Origin: an uncultured Christensenellaceae bacterium
GTDB taxonomy: Bacteria; Bacillota; Clostridia; Christensenellales; Pumilibacteraceae
Direction: 5' to 3'
Length of the DNA: 7,476 nucleotides
Assembly: GCA_910588315.1 (NCBI GenBank)
Contig: CAJUQF010000002.1
Coordinates: forward strand, 9,849 to 17,324
Shown one piece after another: positions 1 to 6,590 of this stretch (positions within the stretch are counted from its first letter, which is position 1; the number at the start of each line of letters is the position of its first letter). The translations under genes were made by a program, and so were the position numbers. The notes below the pieces were generated by a model. It saw only the letters and a program-made list of their open reading frames with translations. It did no database searches and was not told the DNA's origin.

Positions 1-2021
1 TCCGAGAACCGCACGGAAACGGTATTTATGCCCTTGCGACCAAGCTTGATCGCCGCGGAGTTTTCGCCGTTCGCAACTACGAGTTCCGCACCGTCGTTGA
101 CTCTTACGCGGTACTCGACCGCGCCGATGACGCTGCGCCAGCTCACGATGCCGCCGTAATATTTGACAGAACCCGCAAGCGTGTCGAAACGCGCTTCTAT
201 CTTGTCGCTCGGGAGCGAATTATTCGCGCTGTTCGCCGCGATCGCGGTTACCGTTATATTGTACTTGCCGGATGCGTTCGATATCTCCGCCATGACCGAC
301 GCGATATCGAACTCGGTCGTGCCTTTCTCGACCGGATAGCTGTGGCTGTCGATGTTTACTATATACGACTCGGCGTTTTCGTCTGCCGTCCACATGAGTT
401 TCGAGCCGACGATTCGCACGTCCGCGGGCGCTGCAAGCGCGAGTTTTTCTATATCCAACGATTTCGCCGCAGGCGAATTGTAACCGCTCGTAACAGGCTT
501 GACCGAGACGCTGAGCGTGCCGCTCGCGAAATTTTTAAGGCTGAAACTGTTTGCCGTGACGGTAACCGCGTCATGCGCGCCCGTCTTATCCTTGACCGTG
601 ACTTCGTACGATGCGGCGTTCTCGACCGGGTTCCAAGCAACGGTCTGAGTGGTCTCGTCGTATTTCAAACCGCCGACTTCGTCCAGCCTGCGCTCGTATA
701 CAAACACGCGCGACGTGGACGACGCCCAATCGCTTGCCGTCGCCGTAACCGTGAACTCGATCCCGCCCTCTTTCATTACGCAGTTGGCGAAATTATAGTA
801 TGTGGAATTGCCGTTGTCGTACGGATTGTGTTTATGATCGGGATTACCGCAATTTATATCTATATAATAGTGTTCGGCATGCTCGACGGGGTTGAATATG
901 AGCGCGCTCGGCGCCGCGATCGAGAAGATCGAGACACGATCGAGCGCATTGTGACGGTAATACCGTACCGCCGTATTGCGATCCTGATCGCCGCCGGCTA
1001 TGTTGGGCGTAACGCGTATCTCGTAGTCGCCGCTTACCGTAAACAAAGGATCTTGCTCGGTGTTGTCGAGCGACGTACCCGTCACCGTCGTATAGATCGG
1101 CGTGAAGTCCTCCGGACCGGTTATAGCTACGTTGTAGCGCGTGACCGTCGGGTCGGCTTCCCATTTGATACCGCCGGCGCTTACGCTTACGTTAGGCGCT
1201 TTGGACGCGTCGCCGTCCGATTTCCACACGGCAAAAAGCGTCGTGCTTTCCGTAAACACGTACGAACTATCCCACTTGGCGGTGAGCCTGTCTTTGTCCT
1301 CGAACGCGCTCACGTACCAGCCTTGGAATATATAGCCGGATTTTTCGGGTGTTTTCAGATCGAACAGTCTGCCGCCGCGAGTTTGCAGTTTTTCCTGGCT
1401 TTCCGCGCCGTCGCCCAGATCAAGCGATACCGTATACTCCTGCGCCGTAGAATCGAGCTTGACCCATTGCGCATAAAGCTTGGTGTCCTGCGTTATGCCC
1501 TGCGCGCCGAATATGAACGGCGAAGTGAAGTTCGCGTCCGTATACCACCCGACAAACGCGTAATTCTCGCGCGTCGGCTCGGCGGGTTTGCCGAGCGGCT
1601 TGCCGTTAAGCACTTCTACACTGCCGACGGCGGTGCCTTCGTTGGCGTCGAACTCGACCGTATAATACACTTTTTTATAGAACGTAACGGGCGACCCTTC
1701 GAAATCGAGCGAAAGTTCGTTGCCGGAAAGCGTGCCTACAAGCACATCGTCCTTTCCGAACGTAAGCGACACGGCGCCATCCGTTACTTTATACGTGCCG
1801 GGTTTGCTCTCGCCGCGCACTTGCATAAGCGCGTTACCGCCCGCCATAAGGTTTATGGTATACTCTTCTCCTGCCGACTCGAAGTAATAAATACCGGCTT
1901 CCGGACCTGCGGTCGGTTTGCTCTTGTTCCCGTCGTCCGTTCCGCACGCAAGCGCCGTTGCGCCGAACGCCGCGAATAACGCCGATACCGCCGTCAGTGC
2001 GGTTTTTCTGTATTTCTTCAT
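1..2021 (-). CDS. Surface lipoprotein with two Listeria-Bacteroides repeats and several FN3-like domains, C-terminus outside window
   Basis: The reverse strand is open without a stop from ATG at 2021 to the window edge (673 codons). Residues 1-25 form a signal peptide: basic start (MKKYRK), hydrophobic stretch, then TALAC with Cys26 followed by Gly. This fits the broad lipoprotein rule, although Ala at -3 is less usual than Leu. Residues 42-116 form a beta-rich region that I cannot name. Residues 119-187 and 196-267 are two Listeria-Bacteroides (InlB B-type) repeats, each with a GWY core (FVGWYTD, FQGWYVS) and a closing AQW or AVW. From about 275 on, five FN3-like units follow, each with a core such as VAWNPVENAASYEVTV (461-476); the others begin near 285, 374, 541 and 625. 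The likely role is a lipid-anchored adhesin or a protein binding a surface polymer. That is inference, since no catalytic domain is visible. A strong SD site and a SigA-like promoter support this start. Confidence 0.9.
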   Translation of the reverse strand, partial: MKKYRKTALTAVSALFAAFGATALACGTDDGNKSKPTAGPEAGIYYFESAGEEYTINLMAGGNALMQVRGESKPGTYKVTDGAVSLTFGKDDVLVGTLSGNELSLDFEGSPVTFYKKVYYTVEFDANEGTAVGSVEVLNGKPLGKPAEPTRENYAFVGWYTDANFTSPFIFGAQGITQDTKLYAQWVKLDSTAQEYTVSLDLGDGAESQEKLQTRGGRLFDLKTPEKSGYIFQGWYVSAFEDKDRLTAKWDSSYVFTESTTLFAVWKSDGDASKAPNVSVSAGGIKWEADPTVTRYNVAITGPEDFTPIYTTVTGTSLDNTEQDPLFTVSGDYEIRVTPNIAGGDQDRNTAVRYYRHNALDRVSIFSIAAPSALIFNPVEHAEHYYIDINCGNPDHKHNPYDNGNSTYYNFANCVMKEGGIEFTVTATASDWASSTSRVFVYERRLDEVGGLKYDETTQTVAWNPVENAASYEVTVKDKTGAHDAVTVTANSFSLKNFASGTLSVSVKPVTSGYNSPAAKSLDIEKLALAAPADVRIVGSKLMWTADENAESYIVNIDSHSYPVEKGTTEFDIASVMAEISNASGKYNITVTAIAANSANNSLPSDKIEARFDTLAGSVKYYGGIVSWRSVIGAVEYRVRVNDGAELVVANGENSAAIKLGRKGINTVSVRFS

Positions 2022-2028
2022 ATACGGT

Positions 2029-2033
2029 CTCCT
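2029..2033 (-). promoter_or_regulatory. Ribosome binding site of the lipoprotein gene
   Basis: On the minus strand AGGAG lies 7 nt before the ATG at 2021. It supports MKKYRK as the true N-terminus and so places the signal peptide correctly. Confidence 0.85.
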
Positions 2034-2162
2034 GTTGAAGTTTCCTTCGATTTTTTAAAGCATCGACATATATATTGTGCCGATATAACCGAAAAAAAGC
2101 GCAGGAAAAAATATTCCGACGCCTTTGTCATGCTCTTCCGAGTAAACTCTCGGTTATATATT
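2034..2162 (-). other. Structured 5' leader of the lipoprotein mRNA
   Basis: The predicted transcript starts near 2162, leaving about 140 nt of leader. Three foldable elements are visible. A 5-bp hairpin CCGAG/CTCGG has its arms at 2149-2153 and 2138-2142. A perfect 10-bp long-range pairing joins 2150-2159 with 2083-2092 (ATATAACCGA and its complement). An imperfect hairpin lies around 2062-2084. The first two share bases 2150-2153, so they cannot form together. A U-rich stretch (complement of 2091-2097) sits just before the distal arm of the long helix. I do not recognise any known riboswitch core here. Regulation by alternative folding is inference. Confidence 0.4.
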
Positions 2163-2168
2163 TGTACA

Positions 2169-2198
2169 ATCATACCATAGTTATTCTTTGGCTGTCAA
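2169..2198 (-). promoter_or_regulatory. SigA-type promoter of the lipoprotein gene
   Basis: On the minus strand a consensus -35 TTGACA (2193-2198) and a -10 TATGAT (2169-2174, one mismatch to TATAAT) are separated by 18 nt. The predicted start of transcription is near 2162. Confidence 0.75.
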
Positions 2199-2401
2199 GT
2201 GTTTTATGAACGTTTTTGCATACTCTGTCTCAAAAATCGCGCAAAATACGGCGCGCAACGGAGTTGATAACGTATTTTCACCGCATGCCCGATCTCGACG
2301 TACGATCGGCGAACCGCACTCGTGAACAAGCGGCGCAAGCCGATCATACTCGGTAAAACGCCTATAATTCGTATTATTCCGCAATTCGCGTCTTTGTTCG
2401 C
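2199..2401. other. Intergenic region between divergent genes, with a dyad and -10-like boxes
   Basis: No convincing gene is seen; the open frames on the minus strand here have no matching composition or SD site. The region holds a two-part dyad: GATCGGC (2304-2310) pairs with GCCGATC (2339-2345), and inside it CCGC (2314-2317) pairs with GCGG (2330-2333). A perfect TATAAT (2363-2368) faces the ZIP gene but lacks a -35. It overlaps a short dyad ATAAT/ATTAT (2364-2368 and 2373-2377) that could be an operator for a metal-responsive repressor. It does not match the Fur, Zur, PerR or MntR boxes I know in spacing or sequence. Confidence 0.35.
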
Positions 2402-2430
2402 TTGCGTTTTTGTGACATTGCTATTATACT
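2402..2430 (+). promoter_or_regulatory. Candidate promoter of the ZIP transporter gene
   Basis: TTGCGT (2402-2407) and TATACT (2425-2430) are 17 nt apart. Transcription would start near 2437, only about 7 nt before the ATG at 2444. This would make an almost leaderless message, in keeping with the lack of an SD site. The -35 is a weak match, so transcription from further upstream (TATAAT at 2363) is also possible. Confidence 0.45.
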
Positions 2431-2443
2431 TGTAATTGAACAA

Positions 2444-3304
2444 ATGGAATACCTTGCGATAATCGTTATAACTTTTATATCCGGCGTAGTCGGTACGGGA
2501 CTCGGCGGACTGATCGGCGCCATACTCAGACGCGATTCGAGCAAAATAGTCAGCCTGTTGCTGTCGTTTGCCGCCGGCATAATGCTTGCCGTCGTTTGCT
2601 TCGATCTGATGAGCGAACCGATCGAACTTATGCGGAGCGGCGAACTTCCGTCGTATATCCCCGTTATCGTCGTGATCGCCGCGGCTGTCGGTTATGCGGT
2701 AGTGTATCTGCTGAACTTTGCGATCGACAAAAAGACAAACCGCGAGGTCAAGCATATCGACAAAGACCATCCCGCTACGGCAGACGATCTCGACGAGCTT
2801 ATCCACGCCGATCATTTCGAAACACATAAACGCGCAAACAAGAACCTGTTTGTCGCCGGACTCGTGATGATGTCCGCAATAGCTCTACATAACCTGCCGG
2901 AAGGCATGGTAATCGGCGCGTCGTACGCCGGTGTGAAAAATCTGACCGCCAACCTTTTTTCGGGCAGCGGTTTCATAATGGCGATCGTGATCGGCTTGCA
3001 CAATATCCCCGAAGGCATGGCTGTATCCGTTCCGCTCATTTCCGGCGGTATGGGTAAAACCAAAGCTATATCTCTCACCGCTTTCAGCGGACTGCCTACC
3101 GTGTTTGGCGCGCTTTTGGGGTATGCGCTCGGCGGTATAAACAGCATAATGCTCGTACTATCGCTCGGGTTTGCAAGCGGCGCAATGCTGTACGTCGTAT
3201 TCGGCGAACTTCTCCCCGAAGCCATACTCATGTGGAAAAGCAAACTTCCCGCGCTTTCCGTATTTGCGGGCGTACTCGTCGGCTTTTTGATAGTGCTGTT
3301 TTAA
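2444..3304 (+). CDS. ZIP-family divalent metal transporter (ZupT/GufA-like)
   Basis: This 286-residue membrane protein would carry zinc or related divalent metals (iron, manganese) across the cytoplasmic membrane, by family knowledge. It has about eight hydrophobic segments. The two ZIP signatures are clear: HNLPEG at 149-154 in TM4 and HNIPEG at 186-191 in TM5. These supply the His, Asn and Glu ligands of the double metal site. TM2 carries a conserved-type acidic stretch (FDLMSEP, 53-59). The TM3-TM4 loop (about 100-130) has five histidines and many acidic residues, typical of the metal-binding cytoplasmic loop. I chose ATG 2444 because MEYLAII begins directly with TM1. An in-frame TTG at 2402 would add 14 residues but overlaps the candidate promoter. 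There is no SD site upstream of either start. The metal specificity cannot be read from the sequence. Confidence 0.93.
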   Translation: MEYLAIIVITFISGVVGTGLGGLIGAILRRDSSKIVSLLLSFAAGIMLAVVCFDLMSEPIELMRSGELPSYIPVIVVIAAAVGYAVVYLLNFAIDKKTNREVKHIDKDHPATADDLDELIHADHFETHKRANKNLFVAGLVMMSAIALHNLPEGMVIGASYAGVKNLTANLFSGSGFIMAIVIGLHNIPEGMAVSVPLISGGMGKTKAISLTAFSGLPTVFGALLGYALGGINSIMLVLSLGFASGAMLYVVFGELLPEAILMWKSKLPALSVFAGVLVGFLIVLF

Positions 3305-3347
3305 GCGCATGGAGCAATTCCTTCGATCGAGATAATAAACTCAATTC

Positions 3348-3377
3348 AAAAGCCCGAACAAACGCTCGGGCTTTTTT
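3348..3377. terminator. Bidirectional rho-independent terminator between ZIP and cvpA-like genes
   Basis: A 10-bp stem AAAAGCCCGA/TCGGGCTTTT (3348-3357 and 3366-3375) closes an 8-nt loop and runs into six T's on the plus strand. On the minus strand the hairpin is followed by four T's, so it can also serve the convergent cvpA-like gene, whose stop lies 7 nt away. It is 43 nt past the ZIP stop codon. Confidence 0.9.
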
Positions 3378-3384
3378 GTCGATT

Positions 3385-4977
3385 TTATATCAATTCCGTT
3401 TGACTTCCCGTATCCGGCTCGCCCGTGTCGTCACCCGTATCGGGCGGGACGTCGTCCGTATTATCATTGCCCGACTCTCCCGGATCGGTAGGAGTTTCGG
3501 GTTCGGATTCTTCACCGCCGCTCGGTATGCTCGGCTCGTCCGGCTCTTCCGGAGTTGTCGGCGTATCGGGTTCGTCGGGGGTTTCCGGCGTAGGATCGAC
3601 GGGATCCGGGTTTTCCGGTTCGCTCGGTCCGGGATCGGGAGTGTCCGGAGTTTCCGGCGGATCCGGATTCTCGGGTACCGGCGGCACGTACGAATCGATA
3701 TCCTCTTCGGTGAGAACTATCTGATCGGGCATCGTAAGCTCGGGGAACGCGCCGAACGCAGCCGTCATAGGCTCATATTTTTCCTTGATCGCGTCGATCG
3801 TACCGACGATATTGTCGTAGTCCGTTTTGAGCGTGCTGTTCTTGGACGAAAGCGTTTCGCCGTTTGCGAGCTGCGGCACTCTGTCTCTTTGATATCTGAC
3901 AAGCTGCGCCCATAAAGTTTTCATATACGAGTCAACCGAATTGGAACCGGTCTTGACGAACGAATTGAACTCTCTGAACTCGTCGCTGTTTATCTCGAGA
4001 AGTTTGGACGTGTCGGTCACTATGCCCGCCGCCGATGCGTTGTAATCCAAAATAGCCTTGATAACGTTATCGAACTCGATATCTTGGAAATCGGTATAAT
4101 TGCGCGCAATGGCGTTTTGTTCGTCGAACTTACGCGTTTTGGTTTCGTCTATGCTCCAAGGCGAGTTCTCGTAATTGAGATTGCTCAAATTAATGAACAG
4201 TTCGAGCCTGTCGCCCGCAAGCGGTTCTTTGAATATGGGTTCTTCTTTTTTCTTGAACACCATATTGACAAGTCTGCCGTATGTGTCGGCATCGGGCAAA
4301 AGCACGCCGTTTTTCATGCCGAATGCACCTTTATAGAAATATTGACAGACGACCGCGTTGTTCTCGAACTCTTTCTGCATGTTGTCTATCCCGGAAAAAC
4401 ACGTGTATCCGCCGAAACACGAGAATACAACGAGCGCCGCGAACGACCAGCAAAGCCCGCGCACCGCGCCGACCGCAAACCCGAAAAGCCGTACCATGAG
4501 CGATTTCTTTTTGTCTATATACGTATTTATTATAACTACGACGATGACGAGCAAGAAACGCGCCACGAGGAATATTCCCACGCCGCATATCGCCGAAAAG
4601 ATCATGAATGCGCCGTACAATGCCATGCCTTGCGATGCGGGCAGATCCACTTTCGCCTCGTTCATTATCTTAAGTATGGGTGCAAAGAAGTTTTCCGCCA
4701 AAAATTTGTTCGTCGTAAAGCCTTCGGGCATTTCGTCGTAAAGCCACTTGGCGAGCGACCAACTCGAACTCTTTTCGAATCCGTTGCCGAGTACGAAATT
4801 CTTGATGCCGTCTATGCCGAGCATGGCTTCCGCCACGACGTTTGCGAGAAAGAAAGCCAAAAGAAACGCGATGATAAACGCACCCAAAGTGACGGCGCTC
4901 TTTTTTGCGCCGCGCCATACTCCGAACAATCCGCACAGAACGATTGCCGCAAGAATAGCTACATCAATCCAAGACAT
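3385..4977 (-). CDS. CvpA-like membrane protein with long C-terminal extension and acidic Pro-rich tail
   Basis: The N-terminal 190 residues match the CvpA (colicin V production) family: WIDVAILAAIVLCGLFGVWR at 3-22, then hydrophobic segments near 28-49, 118-150 and 163-187. CvpA proteins are usually about 160-180 residues; this one has 530. Residues 190-430 are a soluble, mostly helical-looking region that I do not recognise. Residues 431-530 are rich in Pro, Asp, Glu and Thr (motifs such as PETPDTPDPGP) and contain no Lys, Arg, His, Cys, Met or aromatic residue. Basic loops at 22-26 and 156-163 suggest these sides are cytoplasmic, which would place both N- and C-termini outside the membrane. 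The tail may then cross the cell wall; this is inference. CvpA family roles are poorly defined (envelope maintenance, export). ATG 4977 is fixed by a strong SD site. No partner gene lies next to it. Confidence 0.85.
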   Translation of the reverse strand: MSWIDVAILAAIVLCGLFGVWRGAKKSAVTLGAFIIAFLLAFFLANVVAEAMLGIDGIKNFVLGNGFEKSSSWSLAKWLYDEMPEGFTTNKFLAENFFAPILKIMNEAKVDLPASQGMALYGAFMIFSAICGVGIFLVARFLLVIVVVIINTYIDKKKSLMVRLFGFAVGAVRGLCWSFAALVVFSCFGGYTCFSGIDNMQKEFENNAVVCQYFYKGAFGMKNGVLLPDADTYGRLVNMVFKKKEEPIFKEPLAGDRLELFINLSNLNYENSPWSIDETKTRKFDEQNAIARNYTDFQDIEFDNVIKAILDYNASAAGIVTDTSKLLEINSDEFREFNSFVKTGSNSVDSYMKTLWAQLVRYQRDRVPQLANGETLSSKNSTLKTDYDNIVGTIDAIKEKYEPMTAAFGAFPELTMPDQIVLTEEDIDSYVPPVPENPDPPETPDTPDPGPSEPENPDPVDPTPETPDEPDTPTTPEEPDEPSIPSGGEESEPETPTDPGESGNDNTDDVPPDTGDDTGEPDTGSQTELI

Positions 4978-4983
4978 TTGTTT

Positions 4984-4989
4984 ACCTCC
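4984..4989 (-). promoter_or_regulatory. Ribosome binding site of the cvpA-like gene
   Basis: GGAGGT on the minus strand lies 6 nt before the ATG at 4977. It is the strongest SD site in the window and settles the start at MSWIDV. Confidence 0.88.
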
Positions 4990-5031
4990 GTATACTTATT
5001 GCCTTGCTTCATCGAATTTAAACGTGAATTT

Positions 5032-5059
5032 GCGGTATAATCCGCTGTTTTTATGTCAA
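5032..5059. promoter_or_regulatory. Divergent promoter region between cvpA-like gene and yyaC
   Basis: On the plus strand a perfect -10 TATAAT (5036-5041) lies 28 nt before the yyaC start, without a good -35. It sits inside a 4-bp dyad, GCGG (5032-5035) and CCGC (5042-5045), that could bind a regulator. On the minus strand TTGACA (complement of 5054-5059) is a consensus -35 for the cvpA-like gene, but the nearest -10-like box (TATACC) is only 14 nt away, so that promoter is unsure. Confidence 0.5.
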
Positions 5060-5069
5060 AAATCGAACC

Positions 5070-5594
5070 ATGATTTCCGACAATAACGACGATATAATAC
5101 CGGTTCGCGAACCCGATACCGATAAGTCTCGAATTTTCGAGTTCGAATGCGCAATGCTCAGTCTCGGCAAACTGCCTGTAGTACTGTGCATCGGGTCCGA
5201 CCGCGTCACCGGCGACTGTTTGGGTCCGCTCGTCGGACAGATCCTTGTCGAGCGCGGCGTCAATGCGTTCGTATACGGCACGCTTGACAGACCCGTTACG
5301 GCGCTCAATCTCGTAGGTGCCGTACAACACATCTACGAAACTCACCCGGAAAAAAAGATTTTGGCTATCGACTCTTCGGTAGGCAAACTTTCCGATGTGG
5401 GCAAGATACGTATCGCGTTCGGCTCTATCGCGCCGGGCAGCGCAGACGGAAAGAAACTTCCCAAAGTGGGCGACGTGTCCATCACTGCCACGGTGACCGA
5501 TCCGCATAAAACGCCGCTCGCGGCGGTCAGGCTCGGCACGGTCTATTCTCTCGCCAGACAGATCGCCTCGCAGATAATAGACTGTCTGCAATAG
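5070..5594 (+). CDS. yyaC: YyaC/DUF1256-family sporulation protein
   Basis: The 174-residue protein has the family signatures in order: CIGSDRVTGDCLGPLVG (40-56), YGTLDRPVTALNL (69-81), AIDSSVG (99-105) and GDVSITATV (134-142). The length is slightly below that of B. subtilis YyaC as I recall it. YyaC proteins are confined to endospore-forming Firmicutes, and the family is thought to share a fold with the Gpr spore protease and HybD-type peptidases. Asp49 and Asp101 are plausible active-site acids by that analogy, but the biochemical role is not established. No signal peptide or membrane segment is visible. The start at 5070 gives the expected N-terminal length, but there is no SD site. A six-codon frame (MSKIEP, 5053-5073) ends with a TGA overlapping this ATG, and it also lacks an SD. 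The gene stands alone, divergent from the cvpA-like gene and convergent with the php gene. Confidence 0.9.
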   Translation: MISDNNDDIIPVREPDTDKSRIFEFECAMLSLGKLPVVLCIGSDRVTGDCLGPLVGQILVERGVNAFVYGTLDRPVTALNLVGAVQHIYETHPEKKILAIDSSVGKLSDVGKIRIAFGSIAPGSADGKKLPKVGDVSITATVTDPHKTPLAAVRLGTVYSLARQIASQIIDCLQ

Positions 5595-5678
5595 CCGCTA
5601 CGGACGGTATCGGATACTATCATTTTACAACAATCTTCTTAATAAAGCTATTAGTAAAACATTAAAATTTGATTAGAA

Positions 5679-5707
5679 AGTTTGCCGCAACGAAGATTCG
5701 GCAAACT
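5679..5707. repeat. 9-bp inverted repeat between yyaC and php genes
   Basis: AGTTTGCCG (5679-5687) and CGGCAAACT (5699-5707) are perfect complements around an 11-nt loop. No T-run follows on either side, so it is not a classic terminator. It may shield the 3' end of the yyaC mRNA or act together with the terminator that follows 5 nt later. Confidence 0.55.
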
Positions 5708-5712
5708 CATCG

Positions 5713-5754
5713 AAAAAACGACGCGATCGGCATTTAGCCGATCCGTCGTTTTTT
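5713..5754. terminator. Strong bidirectional terminator between yyaC and php genes
   Basis: An 18-bp stem with one bulged C pairs 5713-5731 with 5737-5754 around the loop ATTTA. The base of the stem is six A's paired with six T's, so each strand has its own T-run. It ends yyaC on the plus strand and loaP-php on the minus strand, where the php stop is 19 nt away. Confidence 0.95.
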
Positions 5755-5773
5755 GACAATCCTATCGGATACC

Positions 5774-6580
5774 CTATCGTATCGAACTCGGTTTATCAAT
5801 CACGTTCAAGCCGTGAGTTTTCGCATAAGCATACAGGCTTAAAACATACCCGTCGCAAAGCTCTTTCGGATTGTGGCAGTCGGAAGACACGACGACGGGC
5901 GCACCGTACTTTTTACACAGATCGACAAGCAGATCGGTCGGATACCTGAATCCGTGGTTACGTATGCCGTTGGCGTTGAGTTCGAGCGGAACGTCGAACT
6001 CCTTCGCGGTTTTGACAAGACTGTCGAACGCGCCGACTATCCTATCCGTTATTTTCGGTCCGCGGTAAAAAATCAGATCGGGGTGCGCAACGATAGCGAA
6101 ATATCCCGAACGTACGCCTTTTTCGACGTTTTCGAAATACGCGGCAATGCTCGCCTCGTCGGTACCCTCGAAAAACGAATTTTTGCGCTTGCCGTCCTGC
6201 AAAAACTCATGCTGACCCATTATCAGATAATCGAGTTTATCGAGCAGATCCTTGTAATACCCGTCGCAACCGTCGAAATATTCTATCTCGACGCCCTTTT
6301 TTATTTGTATTCTATCGCCGAACTTATTGTCGGCTTCTTCGAATTGCGGAAGATAATCGGTTACCAAACTCGATCTTGTCATGTACGGCTCGTACGAACC
6401 TATCGGGCATGCGCAATGATCGGATATGCCTATTACTTCATACCCGTTTGCCACCGCTTGCCGCACATAATCGGTAACGGTGCCGCACGCATGACCGCAC
6501 AAATAATTATGCGTATGAAAATTGCTTATCGGTGCGAACTTAGCGTTACGCGAACGTAGCGTTTCGTAATTTTCGAGCAT
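5774..6580 (-). CDS. PHP-family phosphoesterase, histidinol-phosphatase (HisK) type
   Basis: The 268-residue protein has the full set of metal ligands of the PHP superfamily: HTH (22-24) and His30, SDH (53-55), GVEIEY (96-101), GQHEF (122-126), AHPD (165-168) and SSDCHN (232-237). The length and motif order match HisK-type histidinol-phosphatases, which remove phosphate from histidinol phosphate in histidine synthesis. No other his gene is in view. It sits 8 nt downstream of loaP, so a sugar or polymer phosphate substrate is an alternative; the capsule-linked PHP phosphatases (CpsB/YwqE) are a different subfamily. I chose ATG 6580, which lies 8 nt after the loaP stop with AGGGA overlapping that stop codon. 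An open extension up to 6775 is Arg-rich and is the shadow of loaP. Confidence is high for the family and moderate for the substrate. Confidence 0.9.
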   Translation of the reverse strand: MLENYETLRSRNAKFAPISNFHTHNYLCGHACGTVTDYVRQAVANGYEVIGISDHCACPIGSYEPYMTRSSLVTDYLPQFEEADNKFGDRIQIKKGVEIEYFDGCDGYYKDLLDKLDYLIMGQHEFLQDGKRKNSFFEGTDEASIAAYFENVEKGVRSGYFAIVAHPDLIFYRGPKITDRIVGAFDSLVKTAKEFDVPLELNANGIRNHGFRYPTDLLVDLCKKYGAPVVVSSDCHNPKELCDGYVLSLYAYAKTHGLNVIDKPSSIR

Positions 6581-6585
6581 GGCTT

Positions 6586-6590
6586 TCCCT
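6586..6590 (-). promoter_or_regulatory. Ribosome binding site of the php gene, overlapping the loaP stop
   Basis: AGGGA on the minus strand begins within the TAG stop of loaP and ends 5 nt before the php ATG. The tight arrangement suggests translation of the two genes is coupled. Confidence 0.6.

Noticed and set aside
342..1979. A 545-codon open frame on the plus strand
   Set aside because: Its product is Arg/Tyr-rich with no recognisable domain, and it lies opposite the well-supported lipoprotein frame that has a signal peptide, SD site and promoter.
2034..2162. A known riboswitch (c-di-GMP, preQ1, Mn or similar) in the lipoprotein leader
   Set aside because: The conserved core bases of the classes I know are absent; only generic helices are seen.
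2204..2827. A 207-codon minus-strand frame overlapping the ZIP gene and its upstream region
   Set aside because: It is antisense to a clear ZIP transporter and has no SD site or domain.
3425..3700. Repetitive GGN/TCC sequence that looks like a short repeat array or a Gly/Ser-rich protein on the plus strand
   Set aside because: It is the reverse complement of the low-complexity Pro/Asp/Glu/Thr codons of the cvpA-like tail; there are no regular spacers, so it is not a CRISPR.
3232..3915. A 227-codon plus-strand frame running out of the ZIP gene
   Set aside because: It crosses the shared terminator and is Arg-rich, the shadow of the Pro/Asp/Glu tail coding on the minus strand.
4084..5040. A 318-codon plus-strand frame opposite the cvpA-like gene
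   Set aside because: Its composition is biased to His, Arg and Tyr with no domain; the minus strand carries a clear CvpA core with a strong SD site.
5608..5772. Direct repeat TATCGGATAC at 5608-5617 and 5763-5772 flanking the convergent intergenic region
   Set aside because: It is only 10 bp, overlaps small self-complementary sequence (GTATC/GATAC), and no element with defined ends lies between the copies, so chance is likely.
5873..6559. A 228-codon plus-strand frame opposite the php gene
   Set aside because: The opposite strand encodes every PHP metal ligand; this frame shows no family features.
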